Notes under the pieces: generated by a model | Database searches by the model: none | What the model saw: only the letters and a program-made list of their open reading frames with translations | What the model was told of the DNA's origin: nothing | Shown: in pieces, positions 27,942 to 36,558 of the stretch | Position numbering within the stretch: the stretch's first letter is position 1 | Layout of the letters: every line of letters starts with the position of its first letter | Made by a program: the position numbers and the translations under genes | Assembly: GCA_033391075.1 (NCBI GenBank) | Contig: JAWPMV010000001.1 | Location: forward strand, 3,100,001 to 3,164,000 | DNA: 64,000 nucleotides | From: Bacteroidia bacterium | Lineage (GTDB): Bacteria > Bacteroidota > Bacteroidia > J057 | Reading direction: 5' to 3'

Positions 27942-28132
27942 TCATTATCAGAGTAAAAGAAGGAGAATCAGTTGATCGCGCCCTGCGCCGATATAAGAAA
28001 AAGTTCGAAAAGACAGGCATTCTGAAAGAAGTACGTAGTCGTATGTTCTATCGTAAGCCATCTGCCGACAAAAAGGAATCGATGAAAAAGGCTGTGAACC
28101 GTCAGCGTCATTACGCTAATGAAAACTACTAA
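27938..28132 (+). CDS. rpsU: 30S ribosomal protein bS21
   Basis: A 64-residue basic protein with the family signature (IIRVKEGESVDRALRRYKKK) and the expected length. bS21 sits next to the anti-Shine-Dalgarno end of 16S rRNA; in Bacteroidota it helps mask that sequence, explaining why most genes lack an SD. It has its own promoter, an unusual strong SD and a terminator. The xer and hpf genes follow, an order common in Bacteroidota. Confidence 0.96.
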   Translation: MIIIRVKEGESVDRALRRYKKKFEKTGILKEVRSRMFYRKPSADKKESMKKAVNRQRHYANENY

Positions 28133-28156
28133 GTCTTTTTCTTCCTATAGAAAAAA

Positions 28157-28188
28157 CGCTCAGCTAAGTTTTAGCTGAGCGTTTTTTT
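28157..28188 (+). terminator. Intrinsic terminator of rpsU
   Basis: An 11-bp perfect stem CGCTCAGCTAA (28157–28167)/TTAGCTGAGCG (28171–28181) with a 3-nt loop, preceded by six A and followed by seven T. It can work in both directions and separates rpsU from xer. Confidence 0.95.
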
Positions 28189-28265
28189 ATGTAATAAAAA
28201 GAGAAGCTCCTGTTACTATTCTCCTTTAAATTCTGTATATTATTTTTAGAAACGCTTCTTTGTGC

Positions 28266-29186
28266 ATGCTAGATCAGATCTTTTATTCCTATCTAAAGGT
28301 TGAGAAACAATACTCAATTCATACGCTTGAGGCCTATCAAGGCGATCTGGCTACTCTCGAGGAATTTCTCAATCGTGAAGAAGAAATATCCTGTTTCGAT
28401 GAGACCGAAGTTAAAACGGTACATCACCGCATGCTAAGAGCATGGATGGGCGAGTTATTTGAAAGTGGCCTGTCAGCCCGATCTGTTGCCAGAAAAATTT
28501 CCTCTGTTAAAACCTATTTCAACTTTCTCCAGAGAAATGAAAAGGTATCAAACAATCCAGCGGCCCGCATAAAAGTTCCCAAATTCGATAAAAAGTTGCC
28601 CGCTTTTCTCAAGGAAAGTGAGACAGAGAATCTTTTTGAACTCATCAAATTCGATGATGATTTCGAAGGTATCAGAGATAAATGTATGCTGGAACTTCTC
28701 TATGGTTGTGGCCTGAGAAGATCTGAGTTATTGGGACTAAAGCTGGCGGACCTGGATTTTTATAATATGCAGGTTTTGATTCGAGGTAAAGGCAATAAAG
28801 AACGAATTCTTCCTTTTGGGAAGCATGTAAAAGCTAGCCTGGAAGCATACATGCAGATGGCTGAAGACGAAGGTTTCCCTTTGGAGGATGTCTTTTTCAG
28901 AAAGAAAGATGGTGCTCCTATTTATTCAGGCCTGATCTACAGAAGGGTCAAAAAGTATCTGGGACAGGTTAGTTCCCTTGCCCAGAAAAGTCCACATGTG
29001 CTCAGGCATACATTTGCTACTCATTTGCTTGACAATGGGGCTGATCTAAACGCCATCAAGGAACTATTGGGTCATAGCAGTCTGGCATCCACGCAGGTCT
29101 ATACCCACAATAGTATAAAGAAACTTCAACGTGTATATCAACAGGCTCATCCAAGAGCCTCTAACCATAAAGATGATAGCATATGA
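28266..29186 (+). CDS. Tyrosine recombinase XerC/XerD
   Basis: A 306-residue recombinase, typical Xer length. An N-terminal SAM-like core-binding domain covers residues 1–90. The catalytic domain shows Arg in GCGLRRSELLGL (about residue 150), Lys in RGKGNKERILPF, the HxxR box HVLRHTFATH (about 245), the second His in LLGHSSLASTQ and the nucleophile Tyr in VYTHNS (about 279). It resolves chromosome dimers at dif. I start at ATG 28266 rather than the TTG two codons upstream. Its stop overlaps the hpf start by 4 bases. Confidence 0.93.
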   Translation: MLDQIFYSYLKVEKQYSIHTLEAYQGDLATLEEFLNREEEISCFDETEVKTVHHRMLRAWMGELFESGLSARSVARKISSVKTYFNFLQRNEKVSNNPAARIKVPKFDKKLPAFLKESETENLFELIKFDDDFEGIRDKCMLELLYGCGLRRSELLGLKLADLDFYNMQVLIRGKGNKERILPFGKHVKASLEAYMQMAEDEGFPLEDVFFRKKDGAPIYSGLIYRRVKKYLGQVSSLAQKSPHVLRHTFATHLLDNGADLNAIKELLGHSSLASTQVYTHNSIKKLQRVYQQAHPRASNHKDDSI

Positions 29187-29482
29187 AAATCACCATTAAT
29201 TCCGTACACTTCAGCGCAGCTGATCGTTTGAGAAATTACATTGAGAAAAGGATGAATAAACTCGACCGTTTCTTCGACCGGGTGGTAGATGCCCGGGTAA
29301 ACCTCAAACTACAGCAAGAGGTGAAAGGAGCTAATAAATCTGTGGAAATTGCTCTTCATGTCCCTGGCAACACCTTAATCGCCCAAGTCCAAAGCAGCTC
29401 CTTTGAGCAAGCTACCAATCAAGCTATCGAAAAAATTAAAACTCAGCTGAAAAAGCACAAAGAGAAGTTGGAAGCCCGGTGA
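29183..29482 (+). CDS. hpf: Ribosome hibernation-promoting factor HPF/YfiA (short form)
   Basis: A 99-residue protein with the HPF/RaiA fold: an N-terminal strand (KITINSVHFSAADRLRNYIEKRM), the Asp-Arg-Phe element KLDRFFDRV and a basic C-terminal helix. It binds the 30S decoding region and inactivates ribosomes at rest. It overlaps xer by ATGA, so the two are translationally coupled, and an intrinsic terminator follows. Confidence 0.93.
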   Translation: MKITINSVHFSAADRLRNYIEKRMNKLDRFFDRVVDARVNLKLQQEVKGANKSVEIALHVPGNTLIAQVQSSSFEQATNQAIEKIKTQLKKHKEKLEAR

Positions 29483-29502
29483 GCTTCCGCTTAAAAAGAA
29501 TT

Positions 29503-29531
29503 AAGCCCTCCTATTCAGGAGGGCTTTTTTT
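29503..29531 (+). terminator. Intrinsic terminator of xer–hpf
   Basis: AAGCCCTCCT (29503–29512) pairs with AGGAGGGCTT (29517–29526), with loop ATTC and a following T-run. It ends the xer–hpf unit 20 bp after hpf. The tRNA/tuf genes that often follow hpf in this phylum are not here. Confidence 0.93.
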
Positions 29532-29631
29532 ATGGAAATGACTAAAGTCACTATTCTTTATGATCGCGGACATCTGCTTTCGGCCTATCCACCTTTACAT
29601 TTGAGGTATAATCAATTAACACATTATCCTC

Positions 29632-29967
29632 ATGATAGATACACTAAAAGCTCCCAGCACCCTTGTCCAGAAAAAAGAGAATAAAACTCTGTGGACCAAA
29701 TACCTTGACTATTGCTTAGCTCAGGAGCCCAGAAGATTTATGTGGACAGCAGTAGCACTTATGTTGCCTTGTATTCTGATTCCCCTTTCTCTTTATAGCG
29801 CGGCAGGCTTTAGCTGGTTTCCTTACCTGGTAATTGGTTTTGGTTTACTTTTTTTCGCAAACCTGGTAAGTAATCTCGTAGAAATTGATACGCGTTTTAC
29901 CATATCTCTTTTCTTCGGATCCAGCTTTATATTCCTGGCAACGCCCCTGATTTTACTTTTCCTCTAA
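29632..29967 (+). CDS. Small hypothetical membrane protein
   Basis: A 111-residue protein with a 35-residue cytoplasmic head and three hydrophobic segments (about 40–58, 62–82 and 90–111). I do not recognise a family. It overlaps the convergent M42 peptidase stop by 4 bases. Confidence 0.7.
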   Translation: MIDTLKAPSTLVQKKENKTLWTKYLDYCLAQEPRRFMWTAVALMLPCILIPLSLYSAAGFSWFPYLVIGFGLLFFANLVSNLVEIDTRFTISLFFGSSFIFLATPLILLFL

Positions 29968-31052
29968 GAAAAATAACGAAAATCGTGGTTGTTCTTGATG
30001 TTTTGAAGCGTATGGTAGATAAGCTTGATTACCGCTTCTACATCTGATTTATGTGCCATCTCAACCGTAGTATGCATATACCGAAGAGGCAATGAAATCA
30101 AGGCAGAAGGAACTCCCATATTAGAATATGCAAAGGCATCTGTATCGGTCCCTGTTGATCGTGAAGATGCCTCTCTTTGAAATTCAATTTTTTGTTCGCG
30201 TGCAGTATCCTGAATCAGGCGAAGCAGATTGTTATGCACTGCAGGCCCTACAGTCATGGCCGGCCCTTTGCCTGCTTTCACATCTCCCCTTGTGATCTTG
30301 TCAATCATAGGAGTAGAAGTATCATGGGTAACATCCGTAACAATGGCTACATCTGGCTGGATTCTTTCGGCTATCATTTGTGCCCCCCTCAAACCAATTT
30401 CTTCCTGAACTGCATTTACGATATAAAGCCCAAATGGAAGTTTCACTTTGTTTTCTTTTAAGAGGCGAGCGACCTCAGCAATCATAAACCCTCCCATACG
30501 ATTGTCTAAAGCTCTTCCCATGAAGAAGTTCTTGTTGAGAACTTCAAATTCATCCTGATAGGTAATCACACAGCCGACATGAACTCCCAGGGCTTCAACT
30601 TCCTTTTTACTGGTACAGCCACAATCCAGGAAAATATTTTTGAGGGTAGGATTTTGCTCTTTATCTCCTCTACGGGTATGTATAGCAGGCCAACCAAATA
30701 CGGCAGGTACAATTCCCTTTTCTGTATGAATGTTTACCCTTTTCGAAGGAGCAATTTGATGATCTGATCCTCCGTTTCGGATCACATAAATCATCCCGCT
30801 TTCAGAAATGTAGTTTACAAACCATGCGATCTCATCTGCATGTGCTTCAATAACAACTTTATATTTCGCTTTAGGGTTGACAACTCCATAAACGCTCCCA
30901 TAGGCATCAACTTGATAGTCGTCGATATAAGGTTTTATGTAATCCAGCCATAGTTTTTGGCCGCTGGATTCAAAACCTGTGGGGGAAGCATTATTTATAT
31001 AAGAAGTAAGGAATTTAAGCGAAGATTTTTTAATGATAGTTTTGCTTGCCAT
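29964..31052 (-). CDS. M42 family metallopeptidase (glutamyl aminopeptidase/endoglucanase-type)
   Basis: A 362-residue cytoplasmic aminopeptidase. Metal and catalytic residues are in recognisable positions: VIEAHADEI (His and Asp), RALDNRMGG, VQEEIGLRGAQ (catalytic Glu pair), VTDVTHD, and STGTDTDAF near the end. M42 enzymes form dodecameric TET shells that trim peptides. I start at ATG 31052 (MASKTII). An alternative GTG start 7 codons upstream is less likely. It is divergent from thioredoxin. Confidence 0.9.
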   Translation of the reverse strand: MASKTIIKKSSLKFLTSYINNASPTGFESSGQKLWLDYIKPYIDDYQVDAYGSVYGVVNPKAKYKVVIEAHADEIAWFVNYISESGMIYVIRNGGSDHQIAPSKRVNIHTEKGIVPAVFGWPAIHTRRGDKEQNPTLKNIFLDCGCTSKKEVEALGVHVGCVITYQDEFEVLNKNFFMGRALDNRMGGFMIAEVARLLKENKVKLPFGLYIVNAVQEEIGLRGAQMIAERIQPDVAIVTDVTHDTSTPMIDKITRGDVKAGKGPAMTVGPAVHNNLLRLIQDTAREQKIEFQREASSRSTGTDTDAFAYSNMGVPSALISLPLRYMHTTVEMAHKSDVEAVIKLIYHTLQNIKNNHDFRYFS

Positions 31053-31159
31053 ATCTGATTGATAATAAGGCACAAAGGTAGAAAATATTATGAATTCCTT
31101 TAATAGAATAAATTAATTGATTACAGTTTAAATAGGTATTTAATTTTTAGAGTGGGTAA

Positions 31160-31192
31160 TTTGGGAATTGTATGGCAGCAGACATACCCAAA
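31160..31192. promoter_or_regulatory. Compound dyad upstream of thioredoxin
   Basis: TTTGGG (31160–31165) and GTATG (31170–31174) are matched by CATAC (31183–31187) and CCAAA (31188–31192), a nested inverted repeat of 33 bp. It ends 39 bp before the trx start, in the gap between divergent genes, so it could be an operator. It could also form a leader hairpin. Confidence 0.4.
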
Positions 31193-31231
31193 TCACTATA
31201 AATAGGATTTTTGTCATATAAATTAAGAAAG

Positions 31232-31537
31232 ATGGAAGTCAAGAAAAGTTTTAACGATTTAATCTCAAGCGAAGAACCTGTATTGGTAGACTTTTTTGCT
31301 ACCTGGTGTGGCCCTTGTAAGGCAATGAATCCGGTTGTTAAGGAATTGGCGCAGGAAGTTTCCGGTAAGGCAAGAGTTATCAAAATAGATATCGACAAGA
31401 ACCAGCAAGCAGCTATGCAATATGGGGTTCAAGCAGTACCTACCTTTATGATTTTCAAAAAAGGAGAAATTGTCTGGAGGCACACTGGGGGCACCTCATT
31501 GAGCAATTTAAAGCAGGCGGTAAGCCAATTCGCTTAG
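31232..31537 (+). CDS. Thioredoxin
   Basis: A 101-residue thioredoxin with active site WCGPC (Cys26, Cys29) and cis-proline in AVPTFMIF (about residue 71). No signal peptide is present, so it acts in the cytoplasm as a general disulfide reductase. I start at ATG 31232; the frame extends 7 codons upstream only through a TTG. It stops 1 base before the convergent rhodanese gene. Confidence 0.93.
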   Translation: MEVKKSFNDLISSEEPVLVDFFATWCGPCKAMNPVVKELAQEVSGKARVIKIDIDKNQQAAMQYGVQAVPTFMIFKKGEIVWRHTGGTSLSNLKQAVSQFA

Positions 31538-31538
31538 G

Positions 31539-32084
31539 CTAATAGACCTTCTCATTAGCTGAAGTCCAGACACCCCAGATTCGGTTATAGGCATGCAGTT
31601 TTTCTGTATCCTCCCCCTTGGGTGTCTGGATTTTATTTCCCTGATTGACCCATTCAAAAATTCCTCCATACAGATTGCGGACATTTAGATATCCGGCTTC
31701 TTTTAGTTGATGCCCAATCTTCTCACTCCTGTATCCTACCGAACAATACACAAGAATTTTTTTCTCCCTGGGAATATTCTCCAACTTTCCTATGTCAAAT
31801 GCATCGTAGCCGATCCAGATAGCACCGGGTATATGACTTACTTCATATTCTTCTTTGCTTCTAGTATCATACACAAGCATACTATCCAGAGAGGTGTGAG
31901 CATCCGCTACACTTATCTCCTCTATTTCATGAGAAAGCAGCCCATCAAGTAAGAACTTGTAGAGGGGACTTTTTATGTTTGAATCTGAAGATATTTTCAC
32001 TAATACGAGAAGAAAAATGGGAATAAATAATAAGAAAACGAACCGTAAGAACCTTCTATTCATTGTGTCGAAGATATTAGGCAT
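31539..32084 (-). CDS. Membrane-anchored rhodanese-like protein
   Basis: A 181-residue protein with an N-terminal transmembrane anchor (FVFLLFIPIFLLVLV) and one rhodanese domain facing the periplasm. The domain has VYDTRSKEEYEVSHIPGA, and the active-site loop CSVGYRSE carries the catalytic Cys. It transfers sulfane sulfur or handles persulfides; the substrate is unknown. An alternative ATG at 32063 would shorten it by 7 residues. The convergent neighbour is thioredoxin, a possible reductant if the two met, though they should be in different compartments. Confidence 0.88.
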   Translation of the reverse strand: MPNIFDTMNRRFLRFVFLLFIPIFLLVLVKISSDSNIKSPLYKFLLDGLLSHEIEEISVADAHTSLDSMLVYDTRSKEEYEVSHIPGAIWIGYDAFDIGKLENIPREKKILVYCSVGYRSEKIGHQLKEAGYLNVRNLYGGIFEWVNQGNKIQTPKGEDTEKLHAYNRIWGVWTSANEKVY

Positions 32085-32188
32085 TTAATCGAAATGCATA
32101 CAATTATAAAGTAAATCTTAGTAAATAGCGCCTCAAATTAAACATAAGTTTTTGTTTAGGGTTTTGATCTCATCAACTCAATTAGAAA

Positions 32189-33334
32189 ATGAAACAATCC
32201 TTATTTATAAGAAGAGCATTGGTATCAGGAGTAATCGCTGTTTTGATCCTCTTAGCTGGTAGCTCTTTGGGAGATTATTTTGGAAGCAGAAAATCCCCCG
32301 TACGGCAAATGTCGATCAAAGAAAGCCTTAAGTCTGTGAAAGTTAATCAAGTAGAATATAAAAGTCGAGAACTTTCGCTGAATGGATTAGGGAAAGTAGT
32401 CTCCGAAAATGCCATTGACCTTATTACAGAAATCCAGGGGGTCATCAAACCCGGTTCGGTTTATCTAAAAAGAGGCCAGCGTTTTTCCAGAGGACAGGTT
32501 TTGTTTAAAGTTGATGATACGGAAGCTCGACTCACTCTCTCCTCTCAAAAAAGTAATTTCCTGACTGCAATTGCAGGAATTCTTCCAGACCTGAAAGTAG
32601 ATTATAATTCTGAGTTTGGAAAATGGCAATCCTATCTGGATAGTATAGATGTTGAAAAGGCCTTGCCGCCTTTACCTGAAATCAGCAATGCAAAAGAGAA
32701 GGTTTTTCTTTCCACCAAAAACATCCTCAATCAATATTACAGCATCAGGAGTGCAGAAGAAAGAATCTCGAAATATGTAATTCGGGCTCCTTTTAGCGGT
32801 TCTTATCAGGATGTGTTTCTGGAAGTAGGTTCTGTAGTAAATCCTGGAAATCGGGTCGCAAGAATAGCCAAAAGCAATCGTCTTGAGCTGGAAGTTCCTT
32901 TCAAAACTGAGGATATAGAATTCCTCAAATATGGGACTAAAGTTACGGTAAAAGCGGAAGATGAAGGCAGCAACTGGCAGGGAAGAATCAGTCGAATAGG
33001 CTCCTCATTAGACCCTACTACTCAATCTCTCAATGTTTATATCCAGTTCAATCCCGGTAGCACCAAAATTTACGAGGGTCAGTATTTACGGGTAGATGTC
33101 CCCATTACCCGAACAAAAGCAGTAATGGAAATCCCACGCAATGCTGTTTTAAATAGAAATGAGGTCTATGTGGTGGTAGACAGTGTATTGAAAGTAAAGC
33201 CTATTCAGGTTGAAAAAGTGAATAAAGAAACCCTATTCTTCTCCGGCCTGGATAAAGGTGCCTATGTAGTCGTTGAGCCTTTACTTAGTGCCAGTGAAGA
33301 TATGCCCGTGAAAATGAATTTAATGAGCAATTAA
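32189..33334 (+). CDS. RND efflux periplasmic adaptor (HlyD/MexH family)
   Basis: A 381-residue membrane fusion protein: an N-terminal anchor (about residues 10–28), lipoyl half-motifs (QGVIKPGSVYLKRGQRF and FSGSYQDVFLEVGSVVNPG), a short alpha-hairpin between them and a beta-barrel region. It bridges the inner-membrane pump and the outer-membrane channel. It is the first gene of a three-gene operon; the pump begins 17 bp downstream. Confidence 0.93.
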   Translation: MKQSLFIRRALVSGVIAVLILLAGSSLGDYFGSRKSPVRQMSIKESLKSVKVNQVEYKSRELSLNGLGKVVSENAIDLITEIQGVIKPGSVYLKRGQRFSRGQVLFKVDDTEARLTLSSQKSNFLTAIAGILPDLKVDYNSEFGKWQSYLDSIDVEKALPPLPEISNAKEKVFLSTKNILNQYYSIRSAEERISKYVIRAPFSGSYQDVFLEVGSVVNPGNRVARIAKSNRLELEVPFKTEDIEFLKYGTKVTVKAEDEGSNWQGRISRIGSSLDPTTQSLNVYIQFNPGSTKIYEGQYLRVDVPITRTKAVMEIPRNAVLNRNEVYVVVDSVLKVKPIQVEKVNKETLFFSGLDKGAYVVVEPLLSASEDMPVKMNLMSN

Positions 33335-33351
33335 TACAGGACAGGAATTTT

Positions 33352-36300
33352 ATGGAAAGATTAATTGCATACCTCACCAAGTACTCAATTTGGTCCAATG
33401 GGATCATCCTAATTGTACTCATGCTCGGAGGCTTTAGTATTTTCAATATTAAAAAAGCCTTCTTCCCAGAAGTAGACCCCAATACCATTTCTGTCACCGT
33501 TGTTTATCCGGGCGCGTCTCCGGAAGAAATGGAAGAAGGAGTAGTTATCAAGGTTGAAGAGGCCTTGAAAAGTATTCAGGGAATAGAAGAAATCAATAGT
33601 AAAGCTTCTGAAAATACGGCCAGTATCAGTGTTTCTGTGAAAAATGGCTATGAGTCAGAAATCGTTCTTACTGATGTAAAGAATGCAGTTGACCGGATCA
33701 ACTCATTCCCCGAAAGCGCAGAACGACCTATCGTAATAAATGCGAAGCCCAGGGAAACGGCTATTTCACTCATCCTGGTAGGAGATCTGGATTTGATGAA
33801 TCTGAAGAAGTATGCCGAAACCATGCGCTATGATCTATTGGCTTCCGGTATTATCTCAGAAGTAACTACCAGTGGTTATCCTACACGGGAAATCGCTATT
33901 GAAGTACCAGAAGAAACCCTGATTCGTTATGGCATGACCTTCGATCAGGTGGCAAATGCGGTTCGTTTAAATAACCGGGATATTTCTTCAGGATCTATTA
34001 AAACCGAAAATGAAGAAATCCTGATTCGATCCCGTGCAAAACAATACGATCCCAAAGGCCTGGGAGAAATCATTGTACGAACGAATACAGATGGGAGCAT
34101 TCTCCGCCTGTCGGATATAGCCTCTATCAAGGCACAATTCTCAGAAGTTCCCAATAAGCGATATTTCAATGGGAAGCCCGCAGTTACGATCAACGTAATC
34201 AAGTTTCCCGAAGAAAATATCCTGACTATTACGGATTATGTTCGGGCCTATGCGGAAGAATTTAATGATGCCAACCAAAGTGTAGAAGCTGTTATTCTGG
34301 ACAATCGCGCTGATTATCTCAATAAGCGTCTTGATATTCTGACCAATAATGGCTTGACAGGATTGATTCTTGTGCTGGTCTTCCTGGGTCTGTTCCTGAA
34401 CCTTCGTTTATCCTTCTGGGTCGCCTTTGGTATTCCCTTCTCTTTTCTGGGAATGCTCTTTATCGCTGATTATGTGGGAGTAACCATCAATATCATGTCT
34501 CTTTTTGGGATGATTCTGGTGATTGGGATATTGGTGGATGATGGTATAGTGGTAGGCGAAAACATCTATGCACATTTTGAGAAAGGGAAATCTCCTTTCC
34601 GATCGGCAGTAGATGGGACCATGGAGGTAATGGGATCAGTATTTACCGGAGTAAGTACAACTATCCTTTCTTTTTCTCTCTTCTTTTTCTTTGAAGGGCG
34701 TTTTGGCGCAATTGTAAAAGAAATGGCGGTTGTGGTTATTCTCTGTCTGATTTTCTCCCTGATAGAATGTTACTTTGTCCTTCCTGCTCACCTGGCCCAT
34801 TCAGGAGCCCTGGATAAGAAAGAACCCAGCCGTTTCAGAAAAGCCCTCGACAAAGGTTTTTCCTATTTGCGGGATAATTTATATGGAAAGGTATTGGCGA
34901 ATATGATTCGTTACCGCTATCCGGTTCTGGCTGCAGCATTGGCCATGACTTTGATTGTTACCGGCCTTGTGCAGGGTAATTATATTAGCAGTACTTTCTT
35001 CCCTCCTATTTCTTTTTCAGATAATATGGATGCTGCGGTTGTATTAAAGCCCGGTACCCGAGAAAATATAACTGAAGGGATCCTAAAAAGGATTGAGCAA
35101 TCTGCCTATGATGTTGAAGATGAATTACAGGCAGAAAGAGGGACTGAAAAAAGTTTCCTCCTTGCTACCCGGGTAGATGTAGGTACTTCCGGAAGTGCAA
35201 GATCAGGTATTAATTCTGGCAGTCATTTGGGTAATGTTCGTATTACCCTTGCTCCTCAGGAAGAAACGGGAGTAAGCAAGTCTAAATATGCCGCTTTGAT
35301 GCGTCAGAAGCTTGGCCCTATGCCTGAGGTTGAGCAGCTCACAATCGGAGATAGAAGAGCCTTTGGAAAAGCGGTTTCTCTGAGTTTGAAAAGCAGGGAT
35401 TCCAAAGAGTTGGAATTGGCCAAACTAGAAACCAAGTCCTACCTCAAGACGCTTGCAGACCTGAGAGATATTACAGATAATAATATACCGGGCAATAGAG
35501 AAATCAACCTTAAACTTAAACCACAGGCTTACTTATTGGGCCTTACCCATAATGATATCACCCGCCAGATTAGGCAAGGTTTCTTTGGAGAAGAGGCTCA
35601 GAGGTTGCAAATCGGGCAGGATGAGGTCCGGGTTTGGGTACGCTATCCTCGTTCTGGAAGAAGAAGTCTGGGAGATATGGATGCTATCAAAATCCGTACT
35701 GCTGCAGGTCAGGAATACCCGCTCACCGAACTGGTCGAATACGATACAAAAAGAGGGGTAATTGATATTGTCCATCTCAATGGAGCAAGAGAAGTTCGGG
35801 TAGAAGCAGATCTGGCTGATCAATCGACACCGGTTGCTCCCATCCTGACTGGCCTTCAGGAGGATTTCGTCCCAAAACTTAGAGAAAAATACAGTACGCT
35901 TCAGGTAAGTTTCGAAGGTCAGAGTCGCCGGGGAGCAGAATTTGGGGCATCTTTAGGTATAGTAGCTCCTTTCTTCCTTGTCGGAATGGTTTTGCTTATC
36001 GCTTTGGGAACCATGTCATTCTCCCAGTCTATCCTAATTATTTCTATGATTCCTCTTGGATTGATTGGAGCAGTAATCGGACACGGTCTGGAAGGCAAGC
36101 CGGTTTCTATTTTGAGTTCCTATGGCATGCTGGCCCTGGCTGGTGTAATTGTAAATGATGCCGTTGTATTCATCGACAAATTTAACCGCTTCCTGAGAGG
36201 AGGCCATAGCTTAGCGAGTGCTATCTTTTATGCTGGGAAATCCAGATTTAGACCAATTATACTTACCTCTCTTACGACAGTGGTAGGGCTTTTCCCTCTG

Positions 36301-36546
36301 ATTCGAGACACCAGTCAAACCGCTCAGTTTTTGATCCCTATGGCCATATCTGTAGCCTATGGAGTAATGTTGGGAACGGCCTTTATCCTGACCATCTTCC
36401 CCTCCTTACTCGCGGTAGCAAATGATGTGCGGATCGTCTGGGGTTGGTTAAAAGAATTGCTTTGGCATGGAAGACAAAATATACCTCTCCGTGAACTGGT
36501 GGAACCAGCAATTAGAAGAGAGAAAAAACTGGAGAAGATCCTTTAA
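33352..36546 (+). CDS. RND efflux transporter permease (AcrB/HAE-type)
   Basis: A 1064-residue inner-membrane pump with two halves of six transmembrane helices and two large periplasmic loops, the standard AcrB size. The proton-relay aspartates are Asp396 and Asp397 in GILVDDGIVVGEN. The second half has VIVNDAVVFIDKFN at the matching place. The porter loop begins VDPNTISVTVVYPGASPEE. Substrates, whether drugs, metals or lipids, cannot be read, though divalent-metal CusA-type methionine clusters are not evident. Confidence 0.95.
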   Translation: MERLIAYLTKYSIWSNGIILIVLMLGGFSIFNIKKAFFPEVDPNTISVTVVYPGASPEEMEEGVVIKVEEALKSIQGIEEINSKASENTASISVSVKNGYESEIVLTDVKNAVDRINSFPESAERPIVINAKPRETAISLILVGDLDLMNLKKYAETMRYDLLASGIISEVTTSGYPTREIAIEVPEETLIRYGMTFDQVANAVRLNNRDISSGSIKTENEEILIRSRAKQYDPKGLGEIIVRTNTDGSILRLSDIASIKAQFSEVPNKRYFNGKPAVTINVIKFPEENILTITDYVRAYAEEFNDANQSVEAVILDNRADYLNKRLDILTNNGLTGLILVLVFLGLFLNLRLSFWVAFGIPFSFLGMLFIADYVGVTINIMSLFGMILVIGILVDDGIVVGENIYAHFEKGKSPFRSAVDGTMEVMGSVFTGVSTTILSFSLFFFFEGRFGAIVKEMAVVVILCLIFSLIECYFVLPAHLAHSGALDKKEPSRFRKALDKGFSYLRDNLYGKVLANMIRYRYPVLAAALAMTLIVTGLVQGNYISSTFFPPISFSDNMDAAVVLKPGTRENITEGILKRIEQSAYDVEDELQAERGTEKSFLLATRVDVGTSGSARSGINSGSHLGNVRITLAPQEETGVSKSKYAALMRQKLGPMPEVEQLTIGDRRAFGKAVSLSLKSRDSKELELAKLETKSYLKTLADLRDITDNNIPGNREINLKLKPQAYLLGLTHNDITRQIRQGFFGEEAQRLQIGQDEVRVWVRYPRSGRRSLGDMDAIKIRTAAGQEYPLTELVEYDTKRGVIDIVHLNGAREVRVEADLADQSTPVAPILTGLQEDFVPKLREKYSTLQVSFEGQSRRGAEFGASLGIVAPFFLVGMVLLIALGTMSFSQSILIISMIPLGLIGAVIGHGLEGKPVSILSSYGMLALAGVIVNDAVVFIDKFNRFLRGGHSLASAIFYAGKSRFRPIILTSLTTVVGLFPLIRDTSQTAQFLIPMAISVAYGVMLGTAFILTIFPSLLAVANDVRIVWGWLKELLWHGRQNIPLRELVEPAIRREKKLEKIL

Positions 36547-36558
36547 TTAGCAAGAGAA

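Noticed and set aside
31539..32084. Functional pairing of thioredoxin and rhodanese as an operon
   Set aside because: They are convergent, not cotranscribed, and the rhodanese is predicted to face the periplasm.
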